From contig NZ_BMJH01000001.1 in NCBI RefSeq assembly GCF_014643175.1, positions 1,089,925-1,153,924 on the forward strand: a stretch of DNA of 64,000 nucleotides, written 5' to 3'. The position numbers and the translations under genes are program-made. Source of the stretch: Hoyosella rhizosphaerae. Lineage in GTDB: Bacteria; Actinomycetota; Actinomycetes; Mycobacteriales; Mycobacteriaceae. Under the pieces are notes generated by a model. It was not told where the DNA came from. It searched no databases and saw only the letters and a program-made list of their open reading frames with translations. Of the stretch, positions 45,570-55,108 are shown piece by piece. Numbering within the stretch: position 1 is the first letter of the stretch; each line of letters starts with the position of its first letter.

Positions 45570-46105
45570 TAACCAAGCCCACACGTAGGCGGGACTCTCG
45601 AACGAATCGAGGGTCCCGCTTATGCGCTGTTTCGGCATGCTTCGTTGTCACCATCGCAACAGCCGCCTGTTCAGTAGGCAGTGACTTAATGAAGTTTGAG
45701 GTCTATCAACCGTCGACTGACACTGTTCTCTACTCCACCCCTATTGCCCCTGGCGACCCAATCGAAATGGAACATATTCATTCCGTTCACAAGCAACCCG
45801 TGTGGGAAGTTTTTTCTGTAAACGACAGCGCTGAGCTGACGATGAGAGAAATGGTGTTCAATCGAAATGGCGCAAATCTTCCGTCGGGCCCCGAAACAAT
45901 AAACGGCGTGACGACAACTTTTCTCCACGAAGACGGTCAGTTTCGAGTTCTACACCACGACCGACCGCTTGGCACTATTCCATTGATCGTGGGGAGCGAA
46001 GCCGTCAACCACACCTTGACCACCGCCAATGGCGACACAGTTCGCCTGCTTGATCTGACTCGCCCCGGCGACCGAGTGGATCTTCGCGTGTCGAAGGGTC
46101 ACTAA
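45566..46105 (+). CDS. DUF1850 protein, TAXI-TRAP accessory lipoprotein-like
   Basis: 179 residues. An N-terminal basic stretch plus hydrophobic core (LCAVSACFVVTIATAAC, Cys~35) suggests an exported protein with a weak lipobox. The mature part has the DUF1850 pattern (METIHSVHK-like block, EMVFNRNGANLPSGPE, FRVLHHDRPLG). DUF1850 proteins sit next to TAXI receptor and permease genes in many genomes. The GTG start overlaps the receptor stop (GTGA). Function not established. Confidence 0.83.
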   Translation: MITKPTRRRDSRTNRGSRLCAVSACFVVTIATAACSVGSDLMKFEVYQPSTDTVLYSTPIAPGDPIEMEHIHSVHKQPVWEVFSVNDSAELTMREMVFNRNGANLPSGPETINGVTTTFLHEDGQFRVLHHDRPLGTIPLIVGSEAVNHTLTTANGDTVRLLDLTRPGDRVDLRVSKGH

Positions 46106-46181
46106 CTCGGCCGCACGCTTTACGTATTCCGCTGCCGATGACAGGCAATGCCGAGGAAGGCAACGATGATGAAAGGCAACG

Positions 46182-48893
46182 ATGACCAGCAATCATTCGG
46201 AGAACACGAGCCGTCGCCCGGGTTCGCCTTCGACTCAGCCTGTTGTGCAGCCTCTTCTGGACAAAAACCTGAAGGCGCTGAAGGAAGACATTGCGGAGTT
46301 AGAAGAACATGACGCTCTCGGCAGTGACGTCAATACCCGAGTAGATTCGCGCAAGGTATGGCGGTGGGTAGTTTTTTTCGTCGCATTGGCGTTTGCAGTC
46401 TTTCATGTCTTGACTTCGCCCATGTTTGAGGGCTCATTGCCTGCACGCCAGCAGGGCCCATTCCATGTGTCACTCGCGCTGTGTCTCATCTTTTTGCTGT
46501 ATCCAGTCAAGGAACAGAAAACGCAGAAGCAAAAATACTTCGGTTGGTTCCTCACCATCGCGGGATTGCTGACGCTCGCCGCACTGTTCCTGCAGGACAT
46601 TGCTGGTCTCCACGTCGTCCTACCCGCACTCGGTGTCCTCGTGCTGGTTCAAGCCGCACGTTACGTACCTATATCCGTGTGGGGAATCCCGCTTGGTGAC
46701 GTCATATTGTCCGGCCTCAGTGTTTACGTTGGGTATTACGTTTTCTCCAACTACGCAACAATCAGTCGTACGGCTGGCATTCTTGATCCAACCAATATTG
46801 CGGTTGGCACAGCAGGCCTTCTTTTAGTTCTGGTAGCAGCCCAGCGCGTCCTCGGCAGTGCGTTGGTAATCCTAGCGAGTCTCATGCTGGCATACGCCTA
46901 CTACGGACCTGTTCTTCCGAGCTTTCTTCGCCACGGAGGCATCAGCATTGATCGCATTGTCAATACTTCGTTTTTCACTGATGAAGCAATTTTTGGAACG
47001 CCTGTTCGTGTGTCAGCGACAATCATCTTTCTATTTTTGATCTTTGCTGCGATCTTGCAACGCACGGGAATGGAGCGATTTTTCACCGATGTCGCACTTG
47101 GAACCACAGGTTGGTCCACGGGTGGCACCGCCAAGGTGGGTGTAGCAACCAGTGCTTTTTCGGGAACAATTACTGGTTCGTCTGTCGCCAATACCGTCAG
47201 CAATGGTGCGTTCACGATTCCCATGATGAAAAAGTCGGGCTATAAGGCCAACTATGCGGGCGCTGTGGAGGCGGCGTCGTCGACCGGTGGTCAGATTGCG
47301 CCACCGATCATGGGTGCTGGCGCTTTCATCATGATGGAAATTACCGGTATACCGTATGCCGACATCCTTAAGGCTGCGATCATTCCGGCCATTCTCTTCT
47401 TCGTCGCACAGTTTGTGGTTATTCATTTTGATTCAAAGAAGATGAGCATCGGCGGCATCCCGAAATCGTTGTTGCCTAGTGTTCGACAGATCATGGGCGC
47501 GAAAGGCTACTTGCTGATTCCGATCGTTGCGATCTTCATTTTGTTGTCGCTCGGATTCAGCCCTGCGTTCGCGGCTATGTCGTCCATCGGTATCGCGATT
47601 GGGATTAATATTCTGGTCCAACTTCTCGCCCCTGTTGTTTTTGCGGCGTCACCTTCGGCAGGGCCTTTGCCCGCTCCTCCGCCACCTGTGTCGAGCCGTT
47701 TGGTGGGGAGTGCTCAGTTGTTGGGCTGGACGACTGTGGTTGGTGCTGTTTCTTGGTTGCTGTATGTGGCGTTGGCCGCGGTGGCGCCTGGGTTGTCCCA
47801 GTTGAATCGGATGACCATCGCTGCGCTTGCGTTGGGTGTCGTTGTGGCGATAGCGACTCAGGTGGTGACTCGTCGTAAGGGTTTCAGTTCTGACGAGGAT
47901 CCAGCTGATTCGTTCGCGCTTGTTGTGCAGCGCACTTGGCAGATGGTGGTCCCTTTTGTGCTGGTGTTTGCTGTGTTGTGGTTGGTGAAGTTTGTCGTCG
48001 AGTTGGCGTTGCCTGACATTGGTCGGGCGTGGTCGGTTGTTGTGTTGTCGTTTGCGTATGCGGCTGTGACTGCGCCGTTGGTGGCGTTGTTTGGTCGGTG
48101 GCGGAGTGAATCGCCAGACAAGTTGTCGATGGCGAGCCTGGTGGATGGTCTTGTTGGTGCTACGCGTATTGCGTTGCCGATTGTGGTGGCGTGTGCGGCT
48201 GCTGGGATCTTGGCCGGAATGATCACGCTGACGGGCTTGGGTCATAAGCTCGCGGATGGGTTGATTGGCCTTGGTGGCGGGTATTTGATTCCGGTGCTCG
48301 CGTTGTCAATGTTGGCGTGTCTGATCTTGGGTATTGGTTTGCCAACGACCGCGAATTATGTGGTGACAGCGACTTTGGCTGCGCCTGCCATCGTGATTTT
48401 GTTGCAGGGTGATTTGCCGCAGGCGACGGTGGCGATGGTTCTGTCGGCCCACTTGTTTGTGTATTACTTCGGTGTGATGGCGGACATCACTCCACCTGTG
48501 TGTTTGGCGGCTTATGCGGCGTGTGGGGTGTCGGGTGGCGATCCGATCCGGACGGGCGGTAATGCTGTTCGCATCGCCATTTCTGGGTTTGTTGTTCCGT
48601 TCTTCTTTGTGATCAGCCCTGAGTTGTTGTTGCAGGAAGTCAATTGGGTTGAGGGCACGCAGGCTGCGGTGTCGTCAATTGCTGGGGTGTTTTTCCTTGG
48701 TATCGCCGTTGTTGGTTACTTCCAGGCCCGGATTTCTGTGGCGGAGCGACTTGGGTTGGCTGCGGCTGGTTTGCTGCTTGTGCATTTCGGTGTGATGTCT
48801 GATGTTGCTGGCCTCAGTTTGGGCCTGGCCTTGACAATGGTGCATATTCGCTTAAGCAGGGCGCAGCAAAGCAACTCGGCTGCTCTGGCGTGA
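46182..48893 (+). CDS. TRAP transporter fused 4TM/12TM permease (TAXI type), enlarged
   Basis: 903 residues; the usual fused permease has ~650-700. The N-terminal ~75 residues are cytoplasmic and charged. The membrane part includes DctM-type blocks (GSSVANTVSNGAFTIPMMKK, AAPPIMGAGAF-like) and, near the end, the conserved LTGLGHKL, LGIGLPTTANYVV and MADITPPVCLAAYA motifs. Between ~485 and ~640 lies extra sequence: a Pro-rich linker (SPSAGPLPAPPPPVSSR) and about four additional helices. From ~47.64 kb the codon usage changes visibly towards G/T third positions (GTG, TTG). This could be an insertion or lineage-specific enlargement. The ATG follows AAAGG. Confidence 0.88.
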   Translation: MTSNHSENTSRRPGSPSTQPVVQPLLDKNLKALKEDIAELEEHDALGSDVNTRVDSRKVWRWVVFFVALAFAVFHVLTSPMFEGSLPARQQGPFHVSLALCLIFLLYPVKEQKTQKQKYFGWFLTIAGLLTLAALFLQDIAGLHVVLPALGVLVLVQAARYVPISVWGIPLGDVILSGLSVYVGYYVFSNYATISRTAGILDPTNIAVGTAGLLLVLVAAQRVLGSALVILASLMLAYAYYGPVLPSFLRHGGISIDRIVNTSFFTDEAIFGTPVRVSATIIFLFLIFAAILQRTGMERFFTDVALGTTGWSTGGTAKVGVATSAFSGTITGSSVANTVSNGAFTIPMMKKSGYKANYAGAVEAASSTGGQIAPPIMGAGAFIMMEITGIPYADILKAAIIPAILFFVAQFVVIHFDSKKMSIGGIPKSLLPSVRQIMGAKGYLLIPIVAIFILLSLGFSPAFAAMSSIGIAIGINILVQLLAPVVFAASPSAGPLPAPPPPVSSRLVGSAQLLGWTTVVGAVSWLLYVALAAVAPGLSQLNRMTIAALALGVVVAIATQVVTRRKGFSSDEDPADSFALVVQRTWQMVVPFVLVFAVLWLVKFVVELALPDIGRAWSVVVLSFAYAAVTAPLVALFGRWRSESPDKLSMASLVDGLVGATRIALPIVVACAAAGILAGMITLTGLGHKLADGLIGLGGGYLIPVLALSMLACLILGIGLPTTANYVVTATLAAPAIVILLQGDLPQATVAMVLSAHLFVYYFGVMADITPPVCLAAYAACGVSGGDPIRTGGNAVRIAISGFVVPFFFVISPELLLQEVNWVEGTQAAVSSIAGVFFLGIAVVGYFQARISVAERLGLAAAGLLLVHFGVMSDVAGLSLGLALTMVHIRLSRAQQSNSAALA

Positions 48894-48944
48894 TACGCCG
48901 TTCAGAAGCCGCTGTTTGAGTATCAGTGTTTTTCGGTATCGGAG

Positions 48945-49559
48945 CTATTCAGTATCGAATGACTCTGGTTCGAAGGTGTCTATTTCGATCGGTTGTGGCG
49001 CTTCAGCGCGGATTGCGTCGGCGACGATTCCGTAGGACAGTCCCGGCGGGTATCCGCGTCGCGCAAGCATTCCGACTAGTTTGCGAACGGCTCGTTGTCG
49101 TTCGTTTGGGTCGGACCAATCAACTTTTGTGAGGCTGCGAAGGCGTTTTGTGACGAGTTCGTGCGCTTTGTTGCGTTCGTCTTCGTCACTAATGGTGGAG
49201 AGGGCGTCACGTACGTCGTTTTCGCCGACGCCTTTTCGTTTCAGTTCCTGCGCGAGAACGGCGCGCCCTTTGCCTGAGTACTGGTGGCGTGATCGGGCGA
49301 AGGTGTGCGCAAAATCGTTGTCGTCGATGAGGTGAACTTTGGTGAGCCGGTCGAGTACCGACTCACCGATGTCCTCGGGTATTCCTTTGCGCCGCATTTT
49401 TTCGGCGAGTTCGGCCCGTGTGTGTGCTCGTGCCCCTAACCAACGAAGGCAGAATTGTTTCGCCCGAGCCGCCCATTCTTCCGGCGTCTTGCTTTCGGCT
49501 GGTTGTTCGACCTGCGGCTCGGGGTTCTGCGTATCGGGGTTCTGATTGTGTCGGGACAT
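48945..49559 (-). CDS. recX: recombination regulator RecX
   Basis: 204 residues. Three helical RecX repeats are visible, starting at AKQFCLRWLGARAHTRAELA and including MRRKGIPEDIGESVLDRL and LKRKGVGENDVRDAL. RecX inhibits RecA filaments. The ATG overlaps the recA stop by one base (TGATG), so recA-recX are one unit. It converges on the TRAP permease gene, with 51 bp between and no obvious terminator. Confidence 0.95.
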   Translation of the reverse strand: MSRHNQNPDTQNPEPQVEQPAESKTPEEWAARAKQFCLRWLGARAHTRAELAEKMRRKGIPEDIGESVLDRLTKVHLIDDNDFAHTFARSRHQYSGKGRAVLAQELKRKGVGENDVRDALSTISDEDERNKAHELVTKRLRSLTKVDWSDPNERQRAVRKLVGMLARRGYPPGLSYGIVADAIRAEAPQPIEIDTFEPESFDTE

Positions 49560-50596
49560 CAGAATTCGGCGGGCGCGGCCTCAGCTTCGTCGCTTAGTAC
49601 GGCGCCGATGCCCAGCTTTTCGAGGACTTTCTTTTCGATTTCGTTGCCCACATCGGGGTTTTCGAGCAAGTATTTGCGTGCGTTTTCTTTGCCCTGGCCA
49701 AGCTGGCTTCCTTCGTATGTGAACCAGGAGCCAGATTTGCGGACGAAGCCGTGCGTCACACCCATGTCAATCAGCGAGCCCTCACGGCTGATGCCGGTGC
49801 CATAGATGATGTCGAATTCGGCTTGCTTGAACGGCGGAGATACCTTGTTCTTCACAACCTTGACGCGGGTGCGGTTACCTACTGCGTCGGCTCCGTCTTT
49901 CAAAGTTTCGATCCGTCGAACGTCTAGCCGAACTGAGGCATAAAACTTGAGTGCCTTACCACCAGTTGTCGTTTCGGGCGAGCCGAACATGACGCCGATC
50001 TTTTCGCGCAACTGGTTGATGAAGATCGCTGTTGTGCCAGTGCCGCTGATAGCTGATGTCATCTTCCGCAGGGCTTGACTCATCAATCGGGCCTGCAGAC
50101 CTACGTGACTGTCGCCCATTTCGCCTTCGATTTCGGCGCGTGGGACAAGCGCTGCCACTGAGTCGACAACAAGAATGTCGATGGCCCCGGACCTAATAAG
50201 CATGTCCGCGATTTCTAGGGCCTGCTCCCCCGTGTCGGGCTGGGATATGAGCAGTGCGTCAGTATCAACCCCGAGCGCACGCGCATAGTCGGGATCAAGC
50301 GCATGCTCGGCGTCGATGAACGCTGCGATACCTCCCGCTTTCTGCGCGTTGGCTACAGCGTGCAGGGCAACCGTGGTTTTACCGGAAGATTCCGGACCGT
50401 AGATTTCAACAATGCGACCACGTGGCAACCCGCCAATGCCGAGGGCAACATCAAGCGCAATCGACCCTGTCGGAATCACAGCAATCGGTTGACGCGGCTC
50501 ATCCCCCAGTCGCATCACAGAGCCCTTGCCGAACGACTTATCAATCTGGGCTAGCGCGAGTTCGAGTGCCTTCTCGCGGTCATATGCGGGTGCCAT
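49559..50596 (-). CDS. recA: recombinase RecA
   Basis: 345 residues, uninterrupted and without an intein (M. tuberculosis RecA carries one). Walker A GPESSGKT (~65-72), DSVAALVP, the L2/DNA-binding region [18 protein letters not shown] and the C-terminal domain are all present. It forms filaments on single-stranded DNA and promotes LexA self-cleavage. The ATG at 50596 follows AAGGAG; the longer open frame to 50851 is not RecA-like. An SOS box lies 181 bp upstream. Confidence 0.98.
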   Translation of the reverse strand: MAPAYDREKALELALAQIDKSFGKGSVMRLGDEPRQPIAVIPTGSIALDVALGIGGLPRGRIVEIYGPESSGKTTVALHAVANAQKAGGIAAFIDAEHALDPDYARALGVDTDALLISQPDTGEQALEIADMLIRSGAIDILVVDSVAALVPRAEIEGEMGDSHVGLQARLMSQALRKMTSAISGTGTTAIFINQLREKIGVMFGSPETTTGGKALKFYASVRLDVRRIETLKDGADAVGNRTRVKVVKNKVSPPFKQAEFDIIYGTGISREGSLIDMGVTHGFVRKSGSWFTYEGSQLGQGKENARKYLLENPDVGNEIEKKVLEKLGIGAVLSDEAEAAPAEF

Positions 50597-50776
50597 GTCA
50601 GTAATCTCCTTCTCACGCGGTGAAGCCTTCAGCCCCAAGCGCGAACGTGTATTGCCCAACTCATGGCTACAGTACGACTGGACTCTGACATTTTTGTGTT
50701 CCCTCGCCTGTGCCTGTGGATAGTGCCTCACAACAAATCGGTTGTGGACAACCAAAGTGCGACAACAAACACTATA

Positions 50777-50792
50777 CCGAACATATGTTCGA
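50777..50792. promoter_or_regulatory. LexA (SOS) box of recA
   Basis: Read on the minus strand, TCGAACATATGTTCGG matches TCGAAC-N4-GTTCGA with one mismatch. It lies 181 bp upstream of the recA start, allowing a long leader. Confidence 0.88.
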
Positions 50793-50844
50793 TTACTAGT
50801 TCTTTGCCGGTTCGGCGTCGAGTTTGACGTCAGAAGTTTCAGAA

Positions 50845-51039
50845 TCACCATTTGTCTCGCGGAACATCAAAATCTGAGCACAGAGCCCACCACACATCAC
50901 GCAACCCAACGCCCTTTTCGACAGCCCGCTCAGCAGTAATCCCGCCCAAAGACGCAAGAACATGGTCGCGCAACACTGTTGGGGCCATGGCAGGCCCGAA
51001 TACGGACTGGATGTTGTTGTGAAACTCAGTTAACCGCAC
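50845..51039 (-). CDS. DUF3046 protein
   Basis: 64 residues. The family pattern [14 protein letters not shown] ... [21 protein letters not shown] ... [12 protein letters not shown] is clear. DUF3046 genes lie next to recA in actinobacteria (Rv2738c). The GTG at 51037-51039 was chosen as the family start (xRLTEF); there is no good ribosome binding site. Function unknown. Confidence 0.85.
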   Translation of the reverse strand: MRLTEFHNNIQSVFGPAMAPTVLRDHVLASLGGITAERAVEKGVGLRDVWWALCSDFDVPRDKW

Positions 51040-51111
51040 GCGACCACGGTAGTCGCGATACACGACAGGCGCACGCACTGCGACAGATCGGCCACTCTCT
51101 GGCTGGAAAAA

Positions 51112-52284
51112 CTACTGCGCGCTAGCCCTACAGACGCTGACAGGGTCCTCGACTCGATGTGCGCTTTCAGCAGCTGCGCGCGCAGCCGCCCGGTACTTCG
51201 GATCACCCAGTACGGTATCGATTGCTTGTCGCACTCGTGCGCCGTCAATCGAGCCATCTGGCCGCGGTCGTACAACCTCCCCGACGCCTAGCCTACGTAC
51301 ACGCGCGGCAAGCTCGGTTTGATCGCCGCCTCCCGGAATCACCACAAGAGGCACAGCTGCCAAAAGTGCCCGCACAACCGTGCCATGACCGCCCCCGCAT
51401 ACCAACACATCCGAATGCGTTAATGCCACGTCTTGGTTGCCCGCGCCCGCACTCACCCACTCAGGCAATGATGGCGGCTGGGCGCCCAACAAGGTTGCCA
51501 GCACACGATATTGCGTATCACCGGGCGTTAAGGCTTCGACAACTGATTCAACGACGCCTTGTGCCCCGCCGTGACCAGCCGTTGACGGAGACACCATCAC
51601 CACCGGACCCTCGCCCTGTGGAACACGCAATTCCTGCGATGTCGGTTCCCACACCAGAGGCCCCACCAGGTGCGCTGTGCTCGGCCAATCCGGTCGGTCA
51701 ACCTCAAGTGCAGGAACGGTCGCAATCAGACGTGCACGTGGTCCACTGTCCTGTTCGGGCAAACCAATCGTTGCCCGAACACGTGCTCGCTGCGCTGCAC
51801 CCCTCCGTCGATCTCGTGCCACCAAAGCGCGTAATACAGTGTCACGGGCCCTACCCGTGAGGCCGGTGCCCGGCGCCAGACCGCTCCCTAGTGGCGGGAG
51901 GCCTCGCGACGGCAGATACAGCGGATGCGGTGACAACTCAACCCAAGGAATACCTAAGCGTTCCGCAGTCAGTCCACCTGCCACCGTAATCACGTCCGAC
52001 ACCACGAGGTCCGGCATGGCCTGGTTAAGTTCGCGAAGCATAGCGGTGGACATGGTGGCCGCGCGTTCGTGGATGCGCCGCCCAAGGTCCGAGTCGTCTG
52101 CACCAAATGGGAGGTCGAGGCCTAGCAACTCGCGCGCATCAAGGCCGAAACTTGCTGCGTGGTCGAGCCATCGTCGTCCGGTGTAGAGGATCGCGTCGTC
52201 GCCCGCTAACTGAATCTTCCGGCACAACGCCATCGCGGGGAAGACGTGGCCTGGATCAGGTCCAGCAACAACTGCGAACCGCAT
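51112..52284 (-). CDS. glycosyltransferase (GT1/MGT-like), Rv2739c-type
   Basis: 390 residues, GT-B fold. The N-terminal domain begins FAVVAGPDPGHVFPAMALC (acceptor-side motif). The C-terminal donor-binding domain has DVLVCGGGHGTVVRALLAAVPLVVIP followed by DQTELAARVRRLG, the standard nucleotide-sugar motif of macrolide-type glycosyltransferases. The substrate is unknown. It corresponds to Rv2739c, next to DUF3046 and recA. The small membrane-protein gene lies 17 bp upstream on the same strand. Confidence 0.88.
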   Translation of the reverse strand: MRFAVVAGPDPGHVFPAMALCRKIQLAGDDAILYTGRRWLDHAASFGLDARELLGLDLPFGADDSDLGRRIHERAATMSTAMLRELNQAMPDLVVSDVITVAGGLTAERLGIPWVELSPHPLYLPSRGLPPLGSGLAPGTGLTGRARDTVLRALVARDRRRGAAQRARVRATIGLPEQDSGPRARLIATVPALEVDRPDWPSTAHLVGPLVWEPTSQELRVPQGEGPVVMVSPSTAGHGGAQGVVESVVEALTPGDTQYRVLATLLGAQPPSLPEWVSAGAGNQDVALTHSDVLVCGGGHGTVVRALLAAVPLVVIPGGGDQTELAARVRRLGVGEVVRPRPDGSIDGARVRQAIDTVLGDPKYRAAARAAAESAHRVEDPVSVCRASAQ

Positions 52285-52301
52285 AGTGTCCTTTCAGACA
52301 G

Positions 52302-52505
52302 TTAAAACCGATACTGATCGGGGTTTGTCGAGTTCGTGGAGTTTTTGCCACCACTGACAGCTTTGTAGATGAAGTATGCAGCAGCGCCAATCAACGTGAG
52401 CGTCAACAAAGTTGAAATCGTGTTGACGAGCGCGCCGAATAGCGAACCCACGATCATGAGCCCGATCCAGATAACGACGACCGCGCCAATAACCTTAAGT
52501 ACCAT
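52302..52505 (-). CDS. small two-helix membrane protein of the psp region
   Basis: 67 residues with two hydrophobic helices (about residues 3-22 and 33-48) and a polar Ser/Asn-rich tail. The ATG at 52505 follows AAAGGA; the longer frame to 52562 has no such signal. It lies between pspM (137 bp upstream) and the glycosyltransferase (17 bp downstream). In M. tuberculosis the fourth psp gene is Rv2742c, a larger protein; no homology is visible here. Function unknown; membrane-stress association is inferred from position only. Confidence 0.72.
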   Translation of the reverse strand: MVLKVIGAVVVIWIGLMIVGSLFGALVNTISTLLTLTLIGAAAYFIYKAVSGGKNSTNSTNPDQYRF

Positions 52506-52642
52506 GATGGTCCTTTCTCGCCTGTTCGCACGGATGCTTTCTCCGATGCCTGTGTAGTTCAAGCGTGACAGGGTTTGGAGTCAAAGTCAGCGCCCTGGCG
52601 GCAAGATCCGGGAAAGATCAGGGATCGCCCCGATGGCATGGA

Positions 52643-53599
52643 TCAGTAGGTTTCGCGAGGGCGGTTTTTATCCTTAGGTTGCGCGGGGCGGGGCTCTATC
52701 GAGGCCTCGTGGTGCCGCCCGATCGGATCTGACCACGGCGCACGTGTTGGCGGCGCAGGCGTCGGGTGCAAAGCTTCTGCGGAACCTACCGAGGGTGGTG
52801 CGTCGGTCCACACCGTGTGCAGTTCCCTCAGTCCGTAGGTAAGGCCCTCCAACCGGTCGACTGCATCACGAAGTTGCGCGCGATGATTGTCGACCTGTTC
52901 CAGTGGTCCCGCAGGTTGTGGGCCGAATGCGGCTTGCGTCATAACGGTGGCTGTTTCGGCGAGTTTTTGGACTTCAGCTACGCCGCTATTGATGCGGTCA
53001 ACCAGCGCTTCAATTGGACCTGAGAGGTCTTGGCGATGGACGTGCGATGAGGAACCACGCAGTGACCGCTGGGCGTGTTCCATCTCGACGATATCGCGGG
53101 CGGCGCTTTCGAGCGCATCAGCGGCGGCTGTGCTGACAACGGATATTTCTTCGATCTCGTCGTGAGGCACAACGTGGGACCTGGAGAGCACGGTGAGCAA
53201 TCGGTACAAGCTTTGCTCGACGTCGCCTAAGCGCAGAAGTGGGTCGTATGCAGCTGACGTATATCCGGGGTGGAACCGCCGCTGAGGGCGAATTGGTGGC
53301 AGCGGTTCGGCCTTGTATTTCCGGAAGCGTTGCCAGGCCATGACGGCTGGCACGGCACACAAAGCCGTGATGCCGCCGCCTGTGATGACTGTCCAGTCAG
53401 GTGCGGAGGAGATGGCAAGTGCTACAGTGCCGCCCCCTGCCACACCCGACGTTGTTCCAAATCGAACAGACCGCCGCTTTGCTTTCCGTGTCTTGCGGAT
53501 GTGCTTTTCGCGCGGATCGCTTAAGCGGGTAATCGCGTCAGTGACCCTGCCATGTAAGTCTCGGAAGAAGTGCCCACTTCCGGTTGGTTTACGACTCAC
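52643..53599 (-). CDS. pspM: PspM-like membrane protein (Rv2743c-type) of the psp operon
   Basis: 318 residues. A basic N-terminus (REKHIRKTRKAKRRSVRFG) precedes two hydrophobic helices (~48-65 and ~70-90), then a long helical cytoplasmic region and a Pro-rich C-terminus. Position directly after pspA matches Rv2743c of the clgR-pspA-rv2743c operon, which anchors PspA at the membrane. It starts 25 bp after the pspA stop. Confidence 0.83.
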   Translation of the reverse strand: MSRKPTGSGHFFRDLHGRVTDAITRLSDPREKHIRKTRKAKRRSVRFGTTSGVAGGGTVALAISSAPDWTVITGGGITALCAVPAVMAWQRFRKYKAEPLPPIRPQRRFHPGYTSAAYDPLLRLGDVEQSLYRLLTVLSRSHVVPHDEIEEISVVSTAAADALESAARDIVEMEHAQRSLRGSSSHVHRQDLSGPIEALVDRINSGVAEVQKLAETATVMTQAAFGPQPAGPLEQVDNHRAQLRDAVDRLEGLTYGLRELHTVWTDAPPSVGSAEALHPTPAPPTRAPWSDPIGRHHEASIEPRPAQPKDKNRPRETY

Positions 53600-53624
53600 C
53601 GCCAGTCACCGTCACGATGCGGGG

Positions 53625-54455
53625 TCATCCCGCTGCGTTGGGCTCTGCTTGTCCCGGCGCAGCTTGCCCCGGTTTGTCGGCGGCTACCTGCGGGGCACCT
53701 TCCGTTGCTGGAGCTGCGCCACCAGCAATTTGGTTGCCCTTCATGGAGGCACGAATTTGTTCAAGGCGGCTGTGCCCAGCCATCTGGACCGATGCTTGCT
53801 GCACCTCCATCATGCGGCCCTGGACCGAGCCCTTGTGCAACTCTGTCGTGCCGAGCGCATTGGCGTAACGTCGTTCGATCTTGTCGCGCACAGCGTCAAG
53901 GTTTGGAGTATTACCAGGGGCGGAAAGCTCAGACATGGAGCGGAGCGAGTTGCCAACCTGCTCTTGCATTTTTGCTTGTTCGAGTTGGCTGAGCAGTTTG
54001 GTCCGCTCGGCTAGCTTCTGCTGCAGCATCAGTGCGTTCTGTTCGACTGCCTGCTTGGCCTGTTTGGCCGCGTCTACTGATTGGTCGTGCAAAGCTTTAA
54101 GATCTTCGATGTTGGATTCAGCAGTGACAAGCTGCGCCGCAAATGCTTCGGCTGCATTTTCGTACTGCTGAGCGCGCTGTGCATCGCCCTGAGCGGCTGC
54201 CTGCTCAGACATTTGCAGTGCTTGGCGAGTGCTCGCCTGAAGTTTTTCCACTTCAGCGATCTGCCGGTTCAAACGCATTTCCAACTGGCGTTGGTTTCCA
54301 ATAACTGCTGCCGCCTGCTGGGACAATGCTTGGTGCTGGCGCTGCGCGTCCTCAATAGCTTGTTGTATTTGGACTTTGGGGTCGGCATTTTCGTCGATGG
54401 AAGCATTCATTTTTGCTTTCATGTAGAGCCACCATTTAGTAAATGGGTTTGCCAT
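53625..54455 (-). CDS. pspA: phage-shock protein A (PspA/IM30 family)
   Basis: 276 residues, almost entirely coiled-coil. It begins [22 protein letters not shown] with an amphipathic N-terminal helix, then long Gln/Ala/Glu-rich helices and a Pro/Ala/Gly-rich tail. It is the homologue of Rv2744c (35-kDa antigen), which maintains the membrane under stress and binds ClgR. The ATG at 54455 follows GGAGG. It lies 174 bp after clgR on the same strand. Confidence 0.94.
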   Translation of the reverse strand: MANPFTKWWLYMKAKMNASIDENADPKVQIQQAIEDAQRQHQALSQQAAAVIGNQRQLEMRLNRQIAEVEKLQASTRQALQMSEQAAAQGDAQRAQQYENAAEAFAAQLVTAESNIEDLKALHDQSVDAAKQAKQAVEQNALMLQQKLAERTKLLSQLEQAKMQEQVGNSLRSMSELSAPGNTPNLDAVRDKIERRYANALGTTELHKGSVQGRMMEVQQASVQMAGHSRLEQIRASMKGNQIAGGAAPATEGAPQVAADKPGQAAPGQAEPNAAG

Positions 54456-54629
54456 TTCCCCAACCTCCGTCGATTTCGTTTCACCCTCAGCCGCGATCTT
54501 ACCCGCGGTCGTACACGCTAGCCGAATAGTCACGCGGGCACGCAACAGATGCGGGATCCAGGGGTGCTTTGTTGAATCTAGCGTGCCGCTCCGACATGCG
54601 CATCCGGGATGTCCCCGACATTTCACTGA

Positions 54630-55013
54630 CTAAGCAGCGACAAGCTCTCCCGTTGGACTGACGACCACGTTTTCTGATTGTGGTTGCGCAATCACCACAC
54701 GCGCAGCGCCGTCCGAGCTTTGGGTCGTTGCCGCATTGTTGTCCACTGCAGTCGGCCCGCGACCATGAACATCAGGCGAAACCCCGGCGAGCAACGCGCT
54801 TACATCGAAGAGCACATCAGCTAGTTCGACATCAAGGGCATCACAAATAGACGCCAACAACTCGCTGGATGCTTCCTTACGCCCGCGTTCAACCTCAGAA
54901 AGGTATCCAAGACTCACTCTGGCCATACTCGACACCTCACGTAGTGTCCTGCTCTGGGACATGCGGACGCGCCGCAGGCTGTCACCGAGCGCTTCGCGTA
55001 GCAGCAGCGCCAT
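54630..55013 (-). CDS. clgR: ClgR-type transcriptional activator (Clp gene regulator)
   Basis: 127 residues with an N-terminal XRE/Cro-type helix-turn-helix (SQSRTLREVSSMARVSLGYL then EVERGRKEASSELLASICDAL). ClgR activates clpP/clpC and psp genes in mycobacteria and corynebacteria. The C-terminus ends LVAA, resembling ssrA-type tags recognised by ClpP proteases, consistent with the known proteolytic turnover of ClgR. The ATG at 55013 follows GGAGGAG. An ECF-type promoter lies upstream. Confidence 0.94.
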   Translation of the reverse strand: MALLLREALGDSLRRVRMSQSRTLREVSSMARVSLGYLSEVERGRKEASSELLASICDALDVELADVLFDVSALLAGVSPDVHGRGPTAVDNNAATTQSSDGAARVVIAQPQSENVVVSPTGELVAA

Positions 55014-55108
55014 GTCGCTCCTCCATCCGTCTCACTTCCATTCACTGGGAACACACCCACATTGGTGGGCATTATTCCCCGCGTCTGAGCGGGTTGTCTC
55101 TTGCGATC

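Noticed and set aside
47649..48245. 198-codon leftward open frame inside the TRAP permease
   Set aside because: It lies opposite the extra membrane region, is very His/Arg/Gln-rich and results from biased codon use; no start signal.
50597..50851. In-frame extension upstream of recA
   Set aside because: RecA starts at [12 protein letters not shown] with AAGGAG before it; the extension contains the leader and SOS box.
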